From the NCBI RefSeq assembly GCF_003002095.1, contig NZ_PVZC01000012.1:1-64000 (forward strand): a stretch of 64,000 nucleotides of DNA. The letters run 5' to 3'. Origin of the DNA: Allonocardiopsis opalescens. Lineage in GTDB: Bacteria > Actinomycetota > Actinomycetes > Streptosporangiales > Streptosporangiaceae. Below the pieces are notes generated by a model that ran no database searches, was not told the DNA's origin, and saw only the letters and a list, made by a program, of their open reading frames with translations. The position numbers and the translations under genes were made by a program. How positions within the stretch are numbered: position 1 is the first letter of the stretch; each line of letters opens with the position of its first letter. Shown piece by piece: positions 1 through 8,140 of the stretch.

Positions 1-366
1 AAGTTCCGCGTGGCCTCGACCCCGCGGTTCCTGGACCGGCAGAGCGGTGAGTGGAAGGACGGCGAAGCCCTCTTCCTCACCTGCAACGTCTGGCGGCAGA
101 TGGCGGAGAACGTCGCCGAATCCCTCACCAAGGGGATGCGGGTGCTCATCCAGGGCCGGCTGCGGCAGCGGTCCTACGAGACCCAGCAGGGCGAGAAGCG
201 CACGGTCTACGAGATCGAGGTCGACGAAGTCGGCCCCTCGCTGCGCAGCGCGACCGCGAAGGTGACGAAGGCGCAGCGGTCCGGTGGCCAGCAGGGCGGC
301 TACCAGCAGGCTCAGCGCAGCCCCTCCGGCGATGACGCGTGGGCGAGCGACCAGCCCCCGTTCTGA
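1..366 (+). CDS. ssb: Single-stranded DNA-binding protein, 5' end cut by window
   Basis: OB-fold SSB that coats single-stranded DNA during replication and recombination. The reading frame is open from base 1 ([10 protein letters not shown]), so the true N-terminus lies upstream of the window; about 35 residues of a usual SSB are missing. The visible part has the actinobacterial core ([52 protein letters not shown]), a Gln/Gly-rich linker and the acidic C-terminal tip [11 protein letters not shown] that binds partner proteins. Host ssb is normally followed by rpsR and rplI. Here small phage-type genes follow, so this is an element-encoded copy. The GTG at base 10 is internal, not the start. 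Confidence 0.95.
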   Translation, partial: KFRVASTPRFLDRQSGEWKDGEALFLTCNVWRQMAENVAESLTKGMRVLIQGRLRQRSYETQQGEKRTVYEIEVDEVGPSLRSATAKVTKAQRSGGQQGGYQQAQRSPSGDDAWASDQPPF

Positions 367-426
367 TCCATCTGGTGGTCCGCCCCGGGGTAAGCGGGGC
401 GGACCACCTCAACCTTAGGAGAGCTG

Positions 427-768
427 ATGCTTGAGGTGAGGGTGGAGCCCACCCGCTACACCGTGTCCTGCCTACCCGAGGACTTCGAAGGCCGTGATTC
501 GTGGGACCTCACTGTCGAGTTGCGAAGCCCCGGCCAGTGGGCGGTGTGCTGGCGCGGCGAGTGCCTTTCGAAGTCGGGTCGGTGGAGTCGCGAGCGGCAG
601 CCGTCGGCGCGCACTGACCACTGGAAGCGCGTGTACCGCCATGATCTGGACACTGCGCTTGCCCTCGCCCGGAAGTACGCGCCCCGGGTCACCATCAACG
701 GTTACACCCCGGCCGCTGCGCTGGCGCTCGAAGAAGCAGAAGCGGACCAGGAGGTATTCCGTGGTTGA
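427..768 (+). CDS. Hypothetical protein, 113 aa
   Basis: Not recognised. The start is supported by a Shine-Dalgarno site (AGGAG) a few bases upstream of ATG. The N-terminal half is rich in beta-type residues; the C-terminal half (DTALALARKYAPRVTINGY) is likely helical. The next gene overlaps its end by 8 bases, so the two are probably translated together in the run of small genes that follows ssb. Confidence 0.75.
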   Translation: MLEVRVEPTRYTVSCLPEDFEGRDSWDLTVELRSPGQWAVCWRGECLSKSGRWSRERQPSARTDHWKRVYRHDLDTALALARKYAPRVTINGYTPAAALALEEAEADQEVFRG

Positions 769-1156
769 GCGCTGGGACCTCGACAAGCCCCACCGCTGCC
801 CCCGCTGCTGGGCATGCGCGGTCGTCGGCCGACCCAGGTTCCGGTCGCTGCGGGTGTACACCTGCTGCCGCTGCGGTACCCGGTTCGCCCGCTGGCCCCG
901 GCTGGCCCGGGTGCTGATCTGGTCGCCGCTGCTGTGCGGTGAGCACACCGAGGTGGAGACCCCGATGGGGCACCGTCACGCAGCGATCCGGGACATGCTC
1001 GCTGGGCGGGTCACCGTCTCAGAACTCGCCGCAGCACAGGGCATCAGGGCGCCGCAGGACGTTGCGGACCTGCAAACGAAGGACCCGCTCACACCCGCCG
1101 AGACGGCGGCGTTCTTCACCGAGATTCGACGGGAGCCTGACCATGGACCTACGTGA
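761..1156 (+). CDS. Zinc-ribbon hypothetical protein, 131 aa
   Basis: GTG start chosen because GGAGG lies 5 bases upstream and the start overlaps the previous stop. The N-terminal 45 residues hold two Cys pairs (CPRC and CCRC), spaced as in a zinc ribbon, suggesting nucleic-acid or protein binding. The remainder (ELAAAQGIRAPQDVADL) may be a small helical domain. No family recognised. Confidence 0.7.
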   Translation: MVERWDLDKPHRCPRCWACAVVGRPRFRSLRVYTCCRCGTRFARWPRLARVLIWSPLLCGEHTEVETPMGHRHAAIRDMLAGRVTVSELAAAQGIRAPQDVADLQTKDPLTPAETAAFFTEIRREPDHGPT

Positions 1157-1841
1157 CCGGATCGCGGCGGCGCTGGCCGAGCACTACACCAGCACCCACC
1201 GCTACGTCCCCGACCCCCAACGGCCGGGCCGGTCGATCGCGGTCGAGGCCGACATCGAGTACCGCGTCCAGCAGGACGTGATGAAGGTCTACGACGACCC
1301 CGACGGCGGCCGGAGCATCGCCGCGCCTACCTGCCTGGAGGTCGCCGACGTTGTGATGGGGGTCCTGGGGGATTTCACGGAGGAGCACAGGGCTCTCCGT
1401 GGGCGTGCCGTGGGCTCGGTCGCCGCCCTGTGGGCTCGTATCCGTGAACTGGAGGCCCAGGTGCGGGCCCGTGACGAGCACATTGCCGCGAAGAGCCTGG
1501 AACTGTCGTCGTCGGTGTGGGTGTCCCCGGACCGGCTCGCCGGCCAGCCGTGTGTGGGCGGTACCCGAGTCCCGACCGGGACCGTGTCGGGGCTCGTCCC
1601 GGATGTGGGGGAGGAGGGTGTCGCGGAGTTCTACCCGTCGGTGACCCCGGCGGGTGCTCGCGCCGCCGTTTGGTTCGAGGAGACCTTCACCGCTCGGGTG
1701 GTGATGCCCGATCCGGACCGTGAGCCGATCCCGATCGCGGAGATCGCTGGGATTGCGTCGTGGTGGACCGATGGTGAGGACCCCACCGAGTGGGTGCGCA
1801 AGCAGCGCACCCGAGGCGCCGAGGGAGGCTCAGATGTGTGA
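1143..1841 (+). CDS. Protein with DUF433-like C-terminal domain, 232 aa
   Basis: The N-terminal part (DLRDRIAAALAEHYTST) resembles the short helical module at the start of many actinophage small proteins. A helical stretch follows, then a DUF433-like segment (DRLAGQPCVGGTRVPTGTVSG, then the FYPSVTPAGARAAVWF helix). In DUF433 proteins the G-P-x-x-x-G-T-R motif marks a small domain often seen in antitoxin-like or DNA-binding proteins. ATG start overlaps the preceding gene by 14 bases. The domain call is from motif memory; the function here is unknown. Confidence 0.7.
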   Translation: MDLRDRIAAALAEHYTSTHRYVPDPQRPGRSIAVEADIEYRVQQDVMKVYDDPDGGRSIAAPTCLEVADVVMGVLGDFTEEHRALRGRAVGSVAALWARIRELEAQVRARDEHIAAKSLELSSSVWVSPDRLAGQPCVGGTRVPTGTVSGLVPDVGEEGVAEFYPSVTPAGARAAVWFEETFTARVVMPDPDREPIPIAEIAGIASWWTDGEDPTEWVRKQRTRGAEGGSDV

Positions 1842-2109
1842 CCAGGCTCGTTGTCCGGACTGTTTCAAGGTCATCAAGCTCAAGAACAGTGAGATCGGAC
1901 GTCATGGCCCACGCCCACGGGGCTGCCCAGGGACCGGGTTTCAGGTTTCGGCATGGACTGTTGTGCTCGTTAACGACGTCCCGACCTACATTGATCCGCT
2001 TCCGTGGGAGAGGTCCCTGTTGGATATGGCTCGTCAGCTCGGCAGTACCGGTCCGATCCACGACTTGTCAGATCTGCGTGATCGCCACAACCAGGTTGCC
2101 GGGTGGTGA
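1834..2109 (+). CDS. Small zinc-finger phage protein, 91 aa
   Basis: The N-terminus carries CPDC and, after a basic stretch (RHGPRPRGCPGTG), a further Cys, the layout of short zinc-binding proteins common in actinophage early regions. The rest has no recognised family. ATG overlaps the previous stop codon region by 8 bases. Confidence 0.65.
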   Translation: MCDQARCPDCFKVIKLKNSEIGRHGPRPRGCPGTGFQVSAWTVVLVNDVPTYIDPLPWERSLLDMARQLGSTGPIHDLSDLRDRHNQVAGW

Positions 2110-2477
2110 CGATGACTCCGCAGCGTGTGCAGCGCAAGCGCGTCAAGGGGTGGCGGCTGCCAGCAGGCGCGGTGATCGTGGACCGCACCTCGAAGTGGGG
2201 CAACCCCTTCACCGTCGCCGACGCCATCAAGGCCGGCCACACCGACCCGCAGCGTGCCTGCGTCAGCAACTTCGAGGCATGGATCGACGGCGACCCCACC
2301 TACCCGGACACCTACACAGTCGGCGCGCGGGTCTTCGATCGGCGATGGATGCGCGCCCATCTCCATGAGTTGCGAGGCAAGGACCTCTGCTGCCCCTGCG
2401 GTATCGGGGAGCCTTGCCATGGTGATTCTCTTATCCGGCGCGTTACCTTGCTGATCGCCGCCGGGGGTGCGTCTTGA
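2106..2477 (+). CDS. DUF4326-family protein, 123 aa
   Basis: Matches the DUF4326 pattern: a basic N-terminus, VIVDRTSKWGNPF near residue 25, and a Cys-rich end CCPCGIGEPCHGD that is probably metal-binding. The family is widespread in phages and of unknown function. GTG at 2106 gives a GTGA overlap with the preceding stop; GTG 2103 and ATG 2112 are alternatives in the same frame. Confidence 0.8.
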   Translation: MTMTPQRVQRKRVKGWRLPAGAVIVDRTSKWGNPFTVADAIKAGHTDPQRACVSNFEAWIDGDPTYPDTYTVGARVFDRRWMRAHLHELRGKDLCCPCGIGEPCHGDSLIRRVTLLIAAGGAS

Positions 2478-2800
2478 TCGCCATCAGCGCGGCGTTGCTG
2501 GGCGCGGTGGTGGTCGGCTACCTCGCCGGCCGCCACCGGCCCGTGCACCGCGCCCGGGAGTGGGTGCGCTTACTGCTTGCCCTGGGGCCGCGTGACGGCC
2601 GGTGGACGCACCTGCGCGTGCTGGCGGCGTTCGCGGTCCTGCCCGAGGTGGCGTGGCTGGCGTGGCGGATCCATCGGCGACGGCATCCGACAGGGCGCCG
2701 GGTCTCCGCCGAGCCGATTCAGGTCGTGTCGCCGAGGCGACCGGCACCGAAACTCAACCCCGAATGGGTGGAGAAGACCAAGGAGACCGACGATGCCTAA
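2474..2800 (+). CDS. Small membrane protein, 108 aa
   Basis: The TTG start overlaps the previous TGA (TTGA). Two hydrophobic segments are visible: residues 1-20 (AISAALLGAVVVGYLAG) and about 47-65 (VLAAFAVLPEVAWLAW). A basic, proline-rich cytoplasmic tail follows. No family recognised. Confidence 0.6.
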   Translation: MIAISAALLGAVVVGYLAGRHRPVHRAREWVRLLLALGPRDGRWTHLRVLAAFAVLPEVAWLAWRIHRRRHPTGRRVSAEPIQVVSPRRPAPKLNPEWVEKTKETDDA

Positions 2801-2978
2801 CCCCCGCACCACAACCACGATCAGTGTCTACGCCGAAGCCGATGTCGAGCCGAACCGGATGAACCTCATCGGCACTTTCACCCTGAACCTCATCGATAAT
2901 CCTGACGAGTTCGAGCAGCGGTTCCAGGACGGTCTACGAAGTGTGGTCGAGGGGTATGCGGAGCGATCCAATGGCTGA
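2793..2978 (+). CDS. Hypothetical protein, 61 aa
   Basis: Short protein starting MPNPRTTTTISVYAEADVE, predicted beta-rich then helical (DEFEQRFQDGLRSVVEGYAE). It overlaps both neighbours by 8 bases, which supports it as a real member of the operon. Not recognised. Confidence 0.6.
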   Translation: MPNPRTTTTISVYAEADVEPNRMNLIGTFTLNLIDNPDEFEQRFQDGLRSVVEGYAERSNG

Positions 2979-3264
2979 CCAGGACACGGAGCCGTACACC
3001 GCGCTCACCTACGCCGATCTGCTGGCCGACCGCGACCACTGGCGGGACCGCGCCCAGACCGCAGAAAAGCGGGTCGCCGACATCTGGCGCGGCATCCAGA
3101 GCGAGATCGATGACCTCGACTACGACGGGCGGATGCGGCGCATTCAGGACGACCCCGACGCACAAGGCGACCCCGGGATCGCGGGCAATGCCTATTGGCG
3201 GGCGTACTGCAGGCTGAGCGCTTTCCGGATCGCCATGCAGTACATCACCGGGAAGGACGACTGA
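2971..3264 (+). CDS. Hypothetical protein, 97 aa
   Basis: Start MADQDTEPYTALTYADLLAD. Largely helical with many charged residues (RDHWRDRAQTAEKRVADIW). The last 18 bases are identical to the last 18 bases of the next gene, so both proteins end in TGKDD. Function unknown. Confidence 0.65.
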   Translation: MADQDTEPYTALTYADLLADRDHWRDRAQTAEKRVADIWRGIQSEIDDLDYDGRMRRIQDDPDAQGDPGIAGNAYWRAYCRLSAFRIAMQYITGKDD

Positions 3265-3265
3265 C

Positions 3266-3559
3266 ATGGGCCAGCGGCTCACCGAAGAACAGCGGGACGA
3301 CCTCATCGACCAGCTCCCCGACGGCATGACCCTCTGGGGGGACGACAGCGAGATCGCCGCTGACTGGTTCACACCCTACGACTACGAGAAGTGGCTGGAA
3401 ATCCTGGGGCATCCCCGTGCACATCCGGGCTGCTGCAAGACCTGCGGCTGCGCTACCACCTGCGTCCTCGGCACGTTCTATGACGCGGTGGTGTCGTCGG
3501 TGGTTCGGGAGTTGGACAAGCTCGGAGCGATCCAGGTGCCGACCGGGAAGGACGACTGA
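3266..3559 (+). CDS. Hypothetical Cys-containing protein, 97 aa
   Basis: ATG one base after the previous stop. A Cys cluster (CCKTCGCATTC) sits near residue 55, likely a structural metal site. Ends in TGKDD like its upstream neighbour. No family recognised. Confidence 0.65.
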   Translation: MGQRLTEEQRDDLIDQLPDGMTLWGDDSEIAADWFTPYDYEKWLEILGHPRAHPGCCKTCGCATTCVLGTFYDAVVSSVVRELDKLGAIQVPTGKDD

Positions 3560-3598
3560 ACGAACAACCCAACCCTTCGGGACGCACAACGGCATTGA

Positions 3599-3627
3599 GG
3601 AGCGGCGGCCACACCGGTCGCTGCTCC
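3599..3627 (+). terminator. Hairpin after the early small-gene run
   Basis: GGAGCGGCG pairs with CGCTGCTCC across an 11-base loop, with one mismatch. It lies between two rightward genes in an otherwise non-coding 146-base gap, so a terminator or attenuator is likely. There is no long U tract. Confidence 0.4.
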
Positions 3628-3705
3628 TTCGCATGTCAGGCGAACAAATTGACGCCACGGACGCAAGACCACTTTGCCGCCACATCATCACCTAGGAGGC
3701 TCCAC

Positions 3706-4110
3706 ATGTCCCACGTCCACGTGCACCGTCCCATCACCGGCCGCATCCACCTCGACATGCCCTATCACCCAAGGAACCGGGACTGGCTCAAGTCCGTCCT
3801 CGGAGCCCACAGCCGACCCGCATGGAACAGGCCAGCGCGTCGGTGGGAGATCGCCCGCCCACACCTCCGCACCCTCGTCGAAGCCCTCGCCCACAAGTTC
3901 GGGTCTGTCGACGTCATCGTCGATGTCCGAGCCACCCGCCACTGCGACACCCGCTGCCAGGAAGCGACCGGCGATGAATGCACCTGCCGGTGCCTGGGCG
4001 ACAACCACGGCGGGGCGGCCTACCGAAAGGCGTGGCTGCTGGTCGGAGACACCACACTGGTCGCGGCCGATGGAAGTGTGCGCCGGCGTTTCCGCGTCGA
4101 ATCCACCTGA
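3706..4110 (+). CDS. Hypothetical protein with Cys/His cluster, 134 aa
   Basis: ATG preceded by AGGAGG at a good distance, which decides the start over longer upstream options. The first 60 residues contain an RPITGRIHLDMPYHPRNRDW block resembling small phage proteins that help bind nucleic acid. A Cys/His cluster (HCDTRCQEATGDECTCRC) at about residues 85-102 is probably a metal site. Function unknown. Confidence 0.7.
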   Translation: MSHVHVHRPITGRIHLDMPYHPRNRDWLKSVLGAHSRPAWNRPARRWEIARPHLRTLVEALAHKFGSVDVIVDVRATRHCDTRCQEATGDECTCRCLGDNHGGAAYRKAWLLVGDTTLVAADGSVRRRFRVEST

Positions 4111-4143
4111 CCCGCTGACCGCTGTCACAGGGAGCCTGTAGAA

Positions 4144-4170
4144 CCGGGGGAGGACCCCGTCTTCCCCCGG
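4144..4170 (+). terminator. Hairpin just ahead of the 4179 gene
   Basis: CCGGGGGA pairs with TCCCCCGG, and the inner GGAC/GTC part continues the stem. The 3' arm touches the likely ribosome-binding GGGAGG of the next gene, so it could act as a terminator or gate translation. Confidence 0.35.
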
Positions 4171-4178
4171 GAGGCCCT

Positions 4179-4448
4179 GTGTGTGACCCGCATGCCGAAG
4201 AAATCGGCGCGCGCATCTCAGAACTCCTAGACGAGGGCTGGGACCTCAACCTCGAAACCCTCAACGGGCGCCTGACCGTCCACCTCAGGCAGCACCCGCA
4301 CACGTACACCGTCACCACCGGGCGCCATGACACCCTTCTCACGCAGCTCCGGAACCTTCGTGCATGGGTGAGTGAGCACGAGCGCCAACGCCTCCAGGAG
4401 GCGAAAGAGGCGTACCTGAAGGTTCTTGAACGATGGGGCCCGTTCTGA
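4179..4448 (+). CDS. Hypothetical protein, 89 aa
   Basis: GTG start 9 bases after GGGAGG. Predicted mixed N-terminal part and a long charged C-terminal helix (EHERQRLQEAKEAYLKVLER). Not recognised. Confidence 0.6.
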   Translation: MCDPHAEEIGARISELLDEGWDLNLETLNGRLTVHLRQHPHTYTVTTGRHDTLLTQLRNLRAWVSEHERQRLQEAKEAYLKVLERWGPF

Positions 4449-5026
4449 TGGCCGCCATCGACAGCCTGATCACCACCGTCTTGATTCCCGCCGCTGTCGC
4501 GGTCTGCACCACACTTCTAGTGGAGTACTTCGCGAAGCCCTGGTTGGAGGCACGCAAGGAGCGCATCTTGGAGGCGCACCGCGCCCGGCGGGAAGCCGCC
4601 GCCGTAGGCCGCCGCATCTACTTCGACCTCGGCAGGTTGGAGGACCCTGTCCCCGAGGACATGCCAGAGCCGAACCGGACCACGCTCGTAAACGAGGTCA
4701 AAGCCAAACGCGAATCGATCCTGGCTGACAGCCGAGAACTCGAACGCATGCTGCCCCGCATCGGCGGCGTCAACGCGCTCACGCTGCTCATCGCGGCGAG
4801 AGTGATCGGGACAGTGCAAGGCACAGCGCTTTCCGATGCCTCAGACGCAAAGGTCGCCGAAGTGCGGGGGGCGGTGGGACCCCTGTTCGACTTGCTGGAG
4901 TTGGGGTGGTGGCGCCCAGGGTGGTGGCGCGCGTATTTCCGAGTGTGTGAAGCGCTGGGCATCGAGCCGCGGCTTGGTGCGCGCTTGGTCGAATTCCAGC
5001 AGGCGTCGAAGCCGCCAAAGCGGTAA
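4433..5026 (+). CDS. Membrane-anchored hypothetical protein, 197 aa
   Basis: One N-terminal hydrophobic segment (LITTVLIPAAVAVCTTLLV, about residues 12-30) is followed by a charged helix (KPWLEARKERILEAHRARRE) and a soluble domain with Trp-rich GWWRPGWWRAYF. This looks like a single-pass protein with a cytoplasmic C-terminus, as in small superinfection-exclusion or defence-linked proteins, but no family is recognised. ATG 4433 and ATG 4448 (TGATG overlap with the previous stop) are both possible. Confidence 0.65.
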   Translation: MGPVLMAAIDSLITTVLIPAAVAVCTTLLVEYFAKPWLEARKERILEAHRARREAAAVGRRIYFDLGRLEDPVPEDMPEPNRTTLVNEVKAKRESILADSRELERMLPRIGGVNALTLLIAARVIGTVQGTALSDASDAKVAEVRGAVGPLFDLLELGWWRPGWWRAYFRVCEALGIEPRLGARLVEFQQASKPPKR

Positions 5027-5182
5027 CGCGGCAACTAGGCGATGCGTTCGACAGCCCAGGGTCCCCTGTGGGGTTCGCCAGCCGTTGGTGCACCTCGGAC
5101 TGACCGCTTGCGCGCCCCAAGCCGACCTCCAGGGTAGCCTTCGGGGCCACACTTCGAGTAAGGCTGCATGTAGCAACGTCTG

Positions 5183-5221
5183 CCCAGGTAGAAGACCTGG
5201 GCCAGTGAATCACTGGCCCAG
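5183..5221. terminator. Mutually exclusive hairpins between convergent genes
   Basis: CTGGGCCAGTG / CACTGGCCCAG is a perfect 11-base stem with an AAT loop (5197-5221). CCCAGGT / ACCTGGG (5183-5201) is an overlapping alternative. It sits between the rightward 4433 gene and the leftward integrase and probably ends transcription from both sides. An outer, interrupted pair (GCAACGTCTG at 5173 and its near-complement at 5227) could extend it. This is also where attP might lie. Confidence 0.6.
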
Positions 5222-5223
5222 AT

Positions 5224-6243
5224 CTACAGACCGACGTTGCGCATGGCATTCTCCCGCCACCGGTCCACCGCCCGGATGTACCCCAACACCACAGGAGACT
5301 TCGGGTCCCACCTACCGTGTCGCGCGATCACCGACACCGGGACACCCGCCGCGTAGGCCACCGTGGCGCCACCCGCCCGCAGGCTGTGCGCGGTGTACCG
5401 GTCGGCCGACGGCACACCCGCCGCGACAGCGAGGCGCCGCACGGTCCGATTCACCGCCTCACCACCAAGACCGTCACCGATCCGCCCATGCCGGTCCACA
5501 CTCCGCAGCAACCGCCCCGACGTGATGCCGGCCGCGGCGAGCAGGTTGATCCAGTCCCGCCACGCCTGCACGGGGTCAGTGAGCGGGTGGCTGCCGCGGG
5601 GGATGGCGGCGGTCTCGCCCTTGGAGTCCTTGTCCGTCTTCGACGTGCGGATGTGGACATCGAGCCCTTCCGCGGCGAGCGTCACGTCATCGAAGGTGAG
5701 CGCGACCAGCTCCGAGCGGCGCCCCATGAGGGCGAGGCCGAGGACGAGTAGGAGCCGGTCGCGGACGCCGATGGTGGTGGTCTGGTCGCAGGCGCCGACC
5801 ATGGCGCGGAGGGCGTCGATGGTGACGGGCGCGGACTGCTTCTGGTTGCGTTGGCCGTTCTCGGCGCGGGTCCGGCGGTAGCCGCGCAGGACCCTCAATG
5901 CGGGTGCGCTGTCGGGGTGGCCTTTGAGTCCGGCGGTGGTGTGGGCGCTGCGGATGGTGGCGATGGCCTGTTCGATGGTGGCAGGGGAGCGGTTGAGGTC
6001 GCACAGGTGGCTGGTGTACTCGGCGAGGGTCTGCGCGGTGGCGGGTAGGTCGACGCGTCCCTGCTCGGCGCACCACTTCCCGAAGGCTTCCCACTGGCGG
6101 CTGTACGCCTTGCGGGTGTTGTCGCGGACGCCGTCGAAGAGGCGGGCGCGGGTGGACTCGGAGACGACGAAGTCGACTTCGGTGTGCTCGGGGAGCGCGG
6201 GGGGTTCGGTCGGGCTGGGTTCGAGGGCGGCTTCGTCGTTCAC
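5224..6243 (-). CDS. int: Tyrosine-family site-specific integrase, 339 aa
   Basis: Phage-type tyrosine recombinase that would insert and excise the element. The N-terminal SAM-like core-binding domain (about residues 30-120, NTRKAYSRQWEAFGKWC) precedes the catalytic domain. Catalytic residues are readable: R175 (GRRSELVAL), a beta-hairpin Lys near 202 (TSKTDKDSKG), H286 and R289 (TAHSLRAGG), H309 (RHGRWD) and nucleophile Y322 (LGYIRAVD). The GTG start gives a GTGA overlap with the upstream gene. No large N-terminal arm domain is seen. Adjacent hairpins at its 3' end are a candidate attP zone. Confidence 0.92.
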   Translation of the reverse strand: MNDEAALEPSPTEPPALPEHTEVDFVVSESTRARLFDGVRDNTRKAYSRQWEAFGKWCAEQGRVDLPATAQTLAEYTSHLCDLNRSPATIEQAIATIRSAHTTAGLKGHPDSAPALRVLRGYRRTRAENGQRNQKQSAPVTIDALRAMVGACDQTTTIGVRDRLLLVLGLALMGRRSELVALTFDDVTLAAEGLDVHIRTSKTDKDSKGETAAIPRGSHPLTDPVQAWRDWINLLAAAGITSGRLLRSVDRHGRIGDGLGGEAVNRTVRRLAVAAGVPSADRYTAHSLRAGGATVAYAAGVPVSVIARHGRWDPKSPVVLGYIRAVDRWRENAMRNVGL

Positions 6244-6674
6244 TGGTCCTCCCACCAGCCACGCCGCTGCCACGCCGCGTCGAGCCGTTCCTGGTCGTCC
6301 ATCACGCACCCGTGGATGCCGCCCGCACGGAGGGCTTCGAACCGGCCGGCCACCCACACCTGGTCGGGTGCGTGCAAGGCAAGGTCTGCCCACGCTTCGG
6401 GGCCCAGACGCATCGGGTCGCGGCGGTCGCCGCAGTCGCACGGGCAGTCGGGGATGGGGTCGCGGAGGATGTCGACGCCGTGGCATCGGTGGTGCCAGTG
6501 GCGGGCGCACGCTTCGCAGGCGTCTCGGGGGATGACGAACTTCGTCACCCAGGCGGGGGCCGAGCGGGTGACCGATACGGGTTCGGGGGCCGGTCGTATG
6601 GCGGGGGCGCGCTTCGGCCGGGGATTCGCGCTCCGGTGGATGCGGCGTCGGGCCGACAGTTCGTCTTCGGTCAT
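6240..6674 (-). CDS. Cys/His-rich hypothetical protein upstream of integrase, 144 aa
   Basis: Start MTEDELSARRRIHRSANPRP. A Cys/His cluster (CEACARHWHHRC, then CPCDC) around residues 50-80 suggests a zinc-binding domain. It is translationally coupled to the integrase (GTGA), so it may be an integration partner or recombination-directionality factor; this is inferred from position only. A palindromic site lies about 30 bases upstream. Confidence 0.6.
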   Translation of the reverse strand: MTEDELSARRRIHRSANPRPKRAPAIRPAPEPVSVTRSAPAWVTKFVIPRDACEACARHWHHRCHGVDILRDPIPDCPCDCGDRRDPMRLGPEAWADLALHAPDQVWVAGRFEALRAGGIHGCVMDDQERLDAAWQRRGWWEDQ

Positions 6675-6701
6675 GATCGAACCCCCCGATTCTGGAGTGA
6701 C

Positions 6702-6715
6702 ATAAGTCAGCTTAT
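6702..6715. promoter_or_regulatory. Palindromic operator candidate upstream of the integrase pair
   Basis: ATAAG-TCAG-CTTAT, a perfect 5-base inverted repeat in a locally AT-rich gap between divergent genes. The position suits repression of the leftward integrase unit. Confidence 0.35.
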
Positions 6716-6831
6716 CCGACTCCAGGCTTGGTGGGTGACCATAGACGGTCAATAGACAAAACCGCCTCGCCTTGAAGACCGGTGCGGCGTAGCCTGCGAG
6801 ATCCACAAACGGAGAGACGGAGAGGACGCCC

Positions 6832-7711
6832 ATGCCGAAGCCCGCAACGACCTCCTACGCCGAGGCACTGCTCGCCGAACTAACCACGATTGAGGCGACA
6901 TACCAGGACATCATCGAAGCTCAAAATTCTCAACATCGATCCCAACCGCGGTCAAGACTTCGCCTTGGTCATCGGCTTCCCGGAGTGGGGTTGGGCGCCA
7001 AGCGACGACAAGCTAGAAGCCGACCGGATGAGGCTTCTCGCCCGAGTCCGAGACTGGGAAACCCGGTTCCGACTGCTGTTCCCGCTTGCGACGCCGGCGG
7101 TGAGCAAGCGCCTTGACGAACGACTGGACCGCCTGAACAGATGGCTCTTCCGGGAAGGCGGGGACATGAGCATCCCTCCGACCATCGTCGCAGCGGCCTC
7201 AGAGATTCGGAAGGACATGGAGGATCTCCGTAGTCTGGTGGGCCTTCTCCCCGACGACGAGTACAGCGTTCGGCTCCTCGTCGACACCAACACCCTGATC
7301 GACAAGCCGGACGTGGGCGTCTACACGGGCGAGATCGGCAAGAAGTACATGGTTCACTTCCTGCCTGTGGTGCTGCGTGAGATCGACGACCTCAAGCGTG
7401 GTGGCAGGAACCAGGATCTTCGCGATGCGGCCCGGAAGGCTGACCGCTATCTGAAGGGTCTACGAACCAACGGAGACATTCGGGCCGGGGTGAGGGTCGC
7501 TGGCGACGTGTATGCGCTGTTCGAGCACATCGAGCCGAAGAGTGATCTGCTGCCGACGTGGCTGGACCTCACGGTGCCAGATGACCGGTTCGTGGCGTCG
7601 AGCCTGCTCTTGCAGTCTGGCCACCCGGGGTCGACTGTGTATGTGGCGACGAGCGACATCAATTTGCAGACCAAGTTGGCCGCAGTCGGTCTGCCGTTCG
7701 TCGAGCCGTAG
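6832..7711 (+). CDS. PIN-domain protein, apparently frameshifted
   Basis: The frame from ATG 6832 (good GGAGAG ribosome site) reads MPKPATTSYAEALLAELTTI and then loses sense near 6915. The other frame continues as LKILNIDPNRGQDFALVIGF and runs to 7711. One base added or skipped near 6915 joins them into a single protein of about 292 residues. The second part has a PIN nuclease fold: LLVDTNTLID, an acidic LREIDDLKRG, DDRFVASSLLL and VYVATSDINLQTKLA, i.e. the expected Asp residues for metal. PIN proteins are RNases, often toxins. Either the gene is broken, the sequence has an error, or a shorter product starts internally. Confidence 0.65.
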
Positions 7712-7721
7712 GCACATGACG

Positions 7722-7747
7722 AAGGGCACCCGATCGGGGTGTCCTTC
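7722..7747 (+). terminator. Terminator after the PIN gene
   Basis: AGGGCACCC / GGGGTGTCCT stem with a GATC loop and a T-rich 3' side, 10 bases after the stop. Confidence 0.6.
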
Positions 7748-7829
7748 TGTCTGCGAGTGATCCCATATGGCCATCCTCGATTTCGCAAAGTCAACCGACA
7801 CTGAGCACAGTGGCGTTACGGTGCTCGCC

Positions 7830-8060
7830 ATGAGCCCTGAAGTAGGCCCGCCTGTGCGTCGCACTCGCGAGGAGGTCGTCGCCGCTTTAGCGGCGACCTT
7901 GCGAGCAGGTCGTATCCGACGCGACTCGCTGCCACCTGAAGAAGCGGCCCGTGAGGCATGGAGGCCGGGTGGTCCGTCGATTGAGGAGATCACGGCGGTA
8001 ATCATTCGGCATCGCGAGGAAGCGCGCGCTGAACTTAACCGAGACGGCCAAGACGGTTGA
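7830..8060 (+). CDS. Hypothetical protein, 76 aa, probably leaderless
   Basis: Helical, charged protein starting MSPEVGPPVRRTREEVVAAL. No ribosome site precedes the ATG, but a weak promoter (CCGACA, 16 bases, TACGGT) would start transcription at about the ATG, which is common in actinomycetes. An in-frame ATG at 7767 would add 21 residues. Not recognised. Confidence 0.55.
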   Translation: MSPEVGPPVRRTREEVVAALAATLRAGRIRRDSLPPEEAAREAWRPGGPSIEEITAVIIRHREEARAELNRDGQDG

Positions 8061-8140
8061 CTGTTGGGGCTGGGTTCTCCGCCCCGGGCCGGCTGCGGGG
8101 GACCGGCCCGAGACGCAACCTCAGCGAGGACGTGTGGGCG

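Noticed and set aside
1-366. Start of ssb at the GTG at base 10
   Set aside because: The frame is open to base 1 and the first residues align inside the OB fold (FRVASTPRF), so the gene begins before the window.
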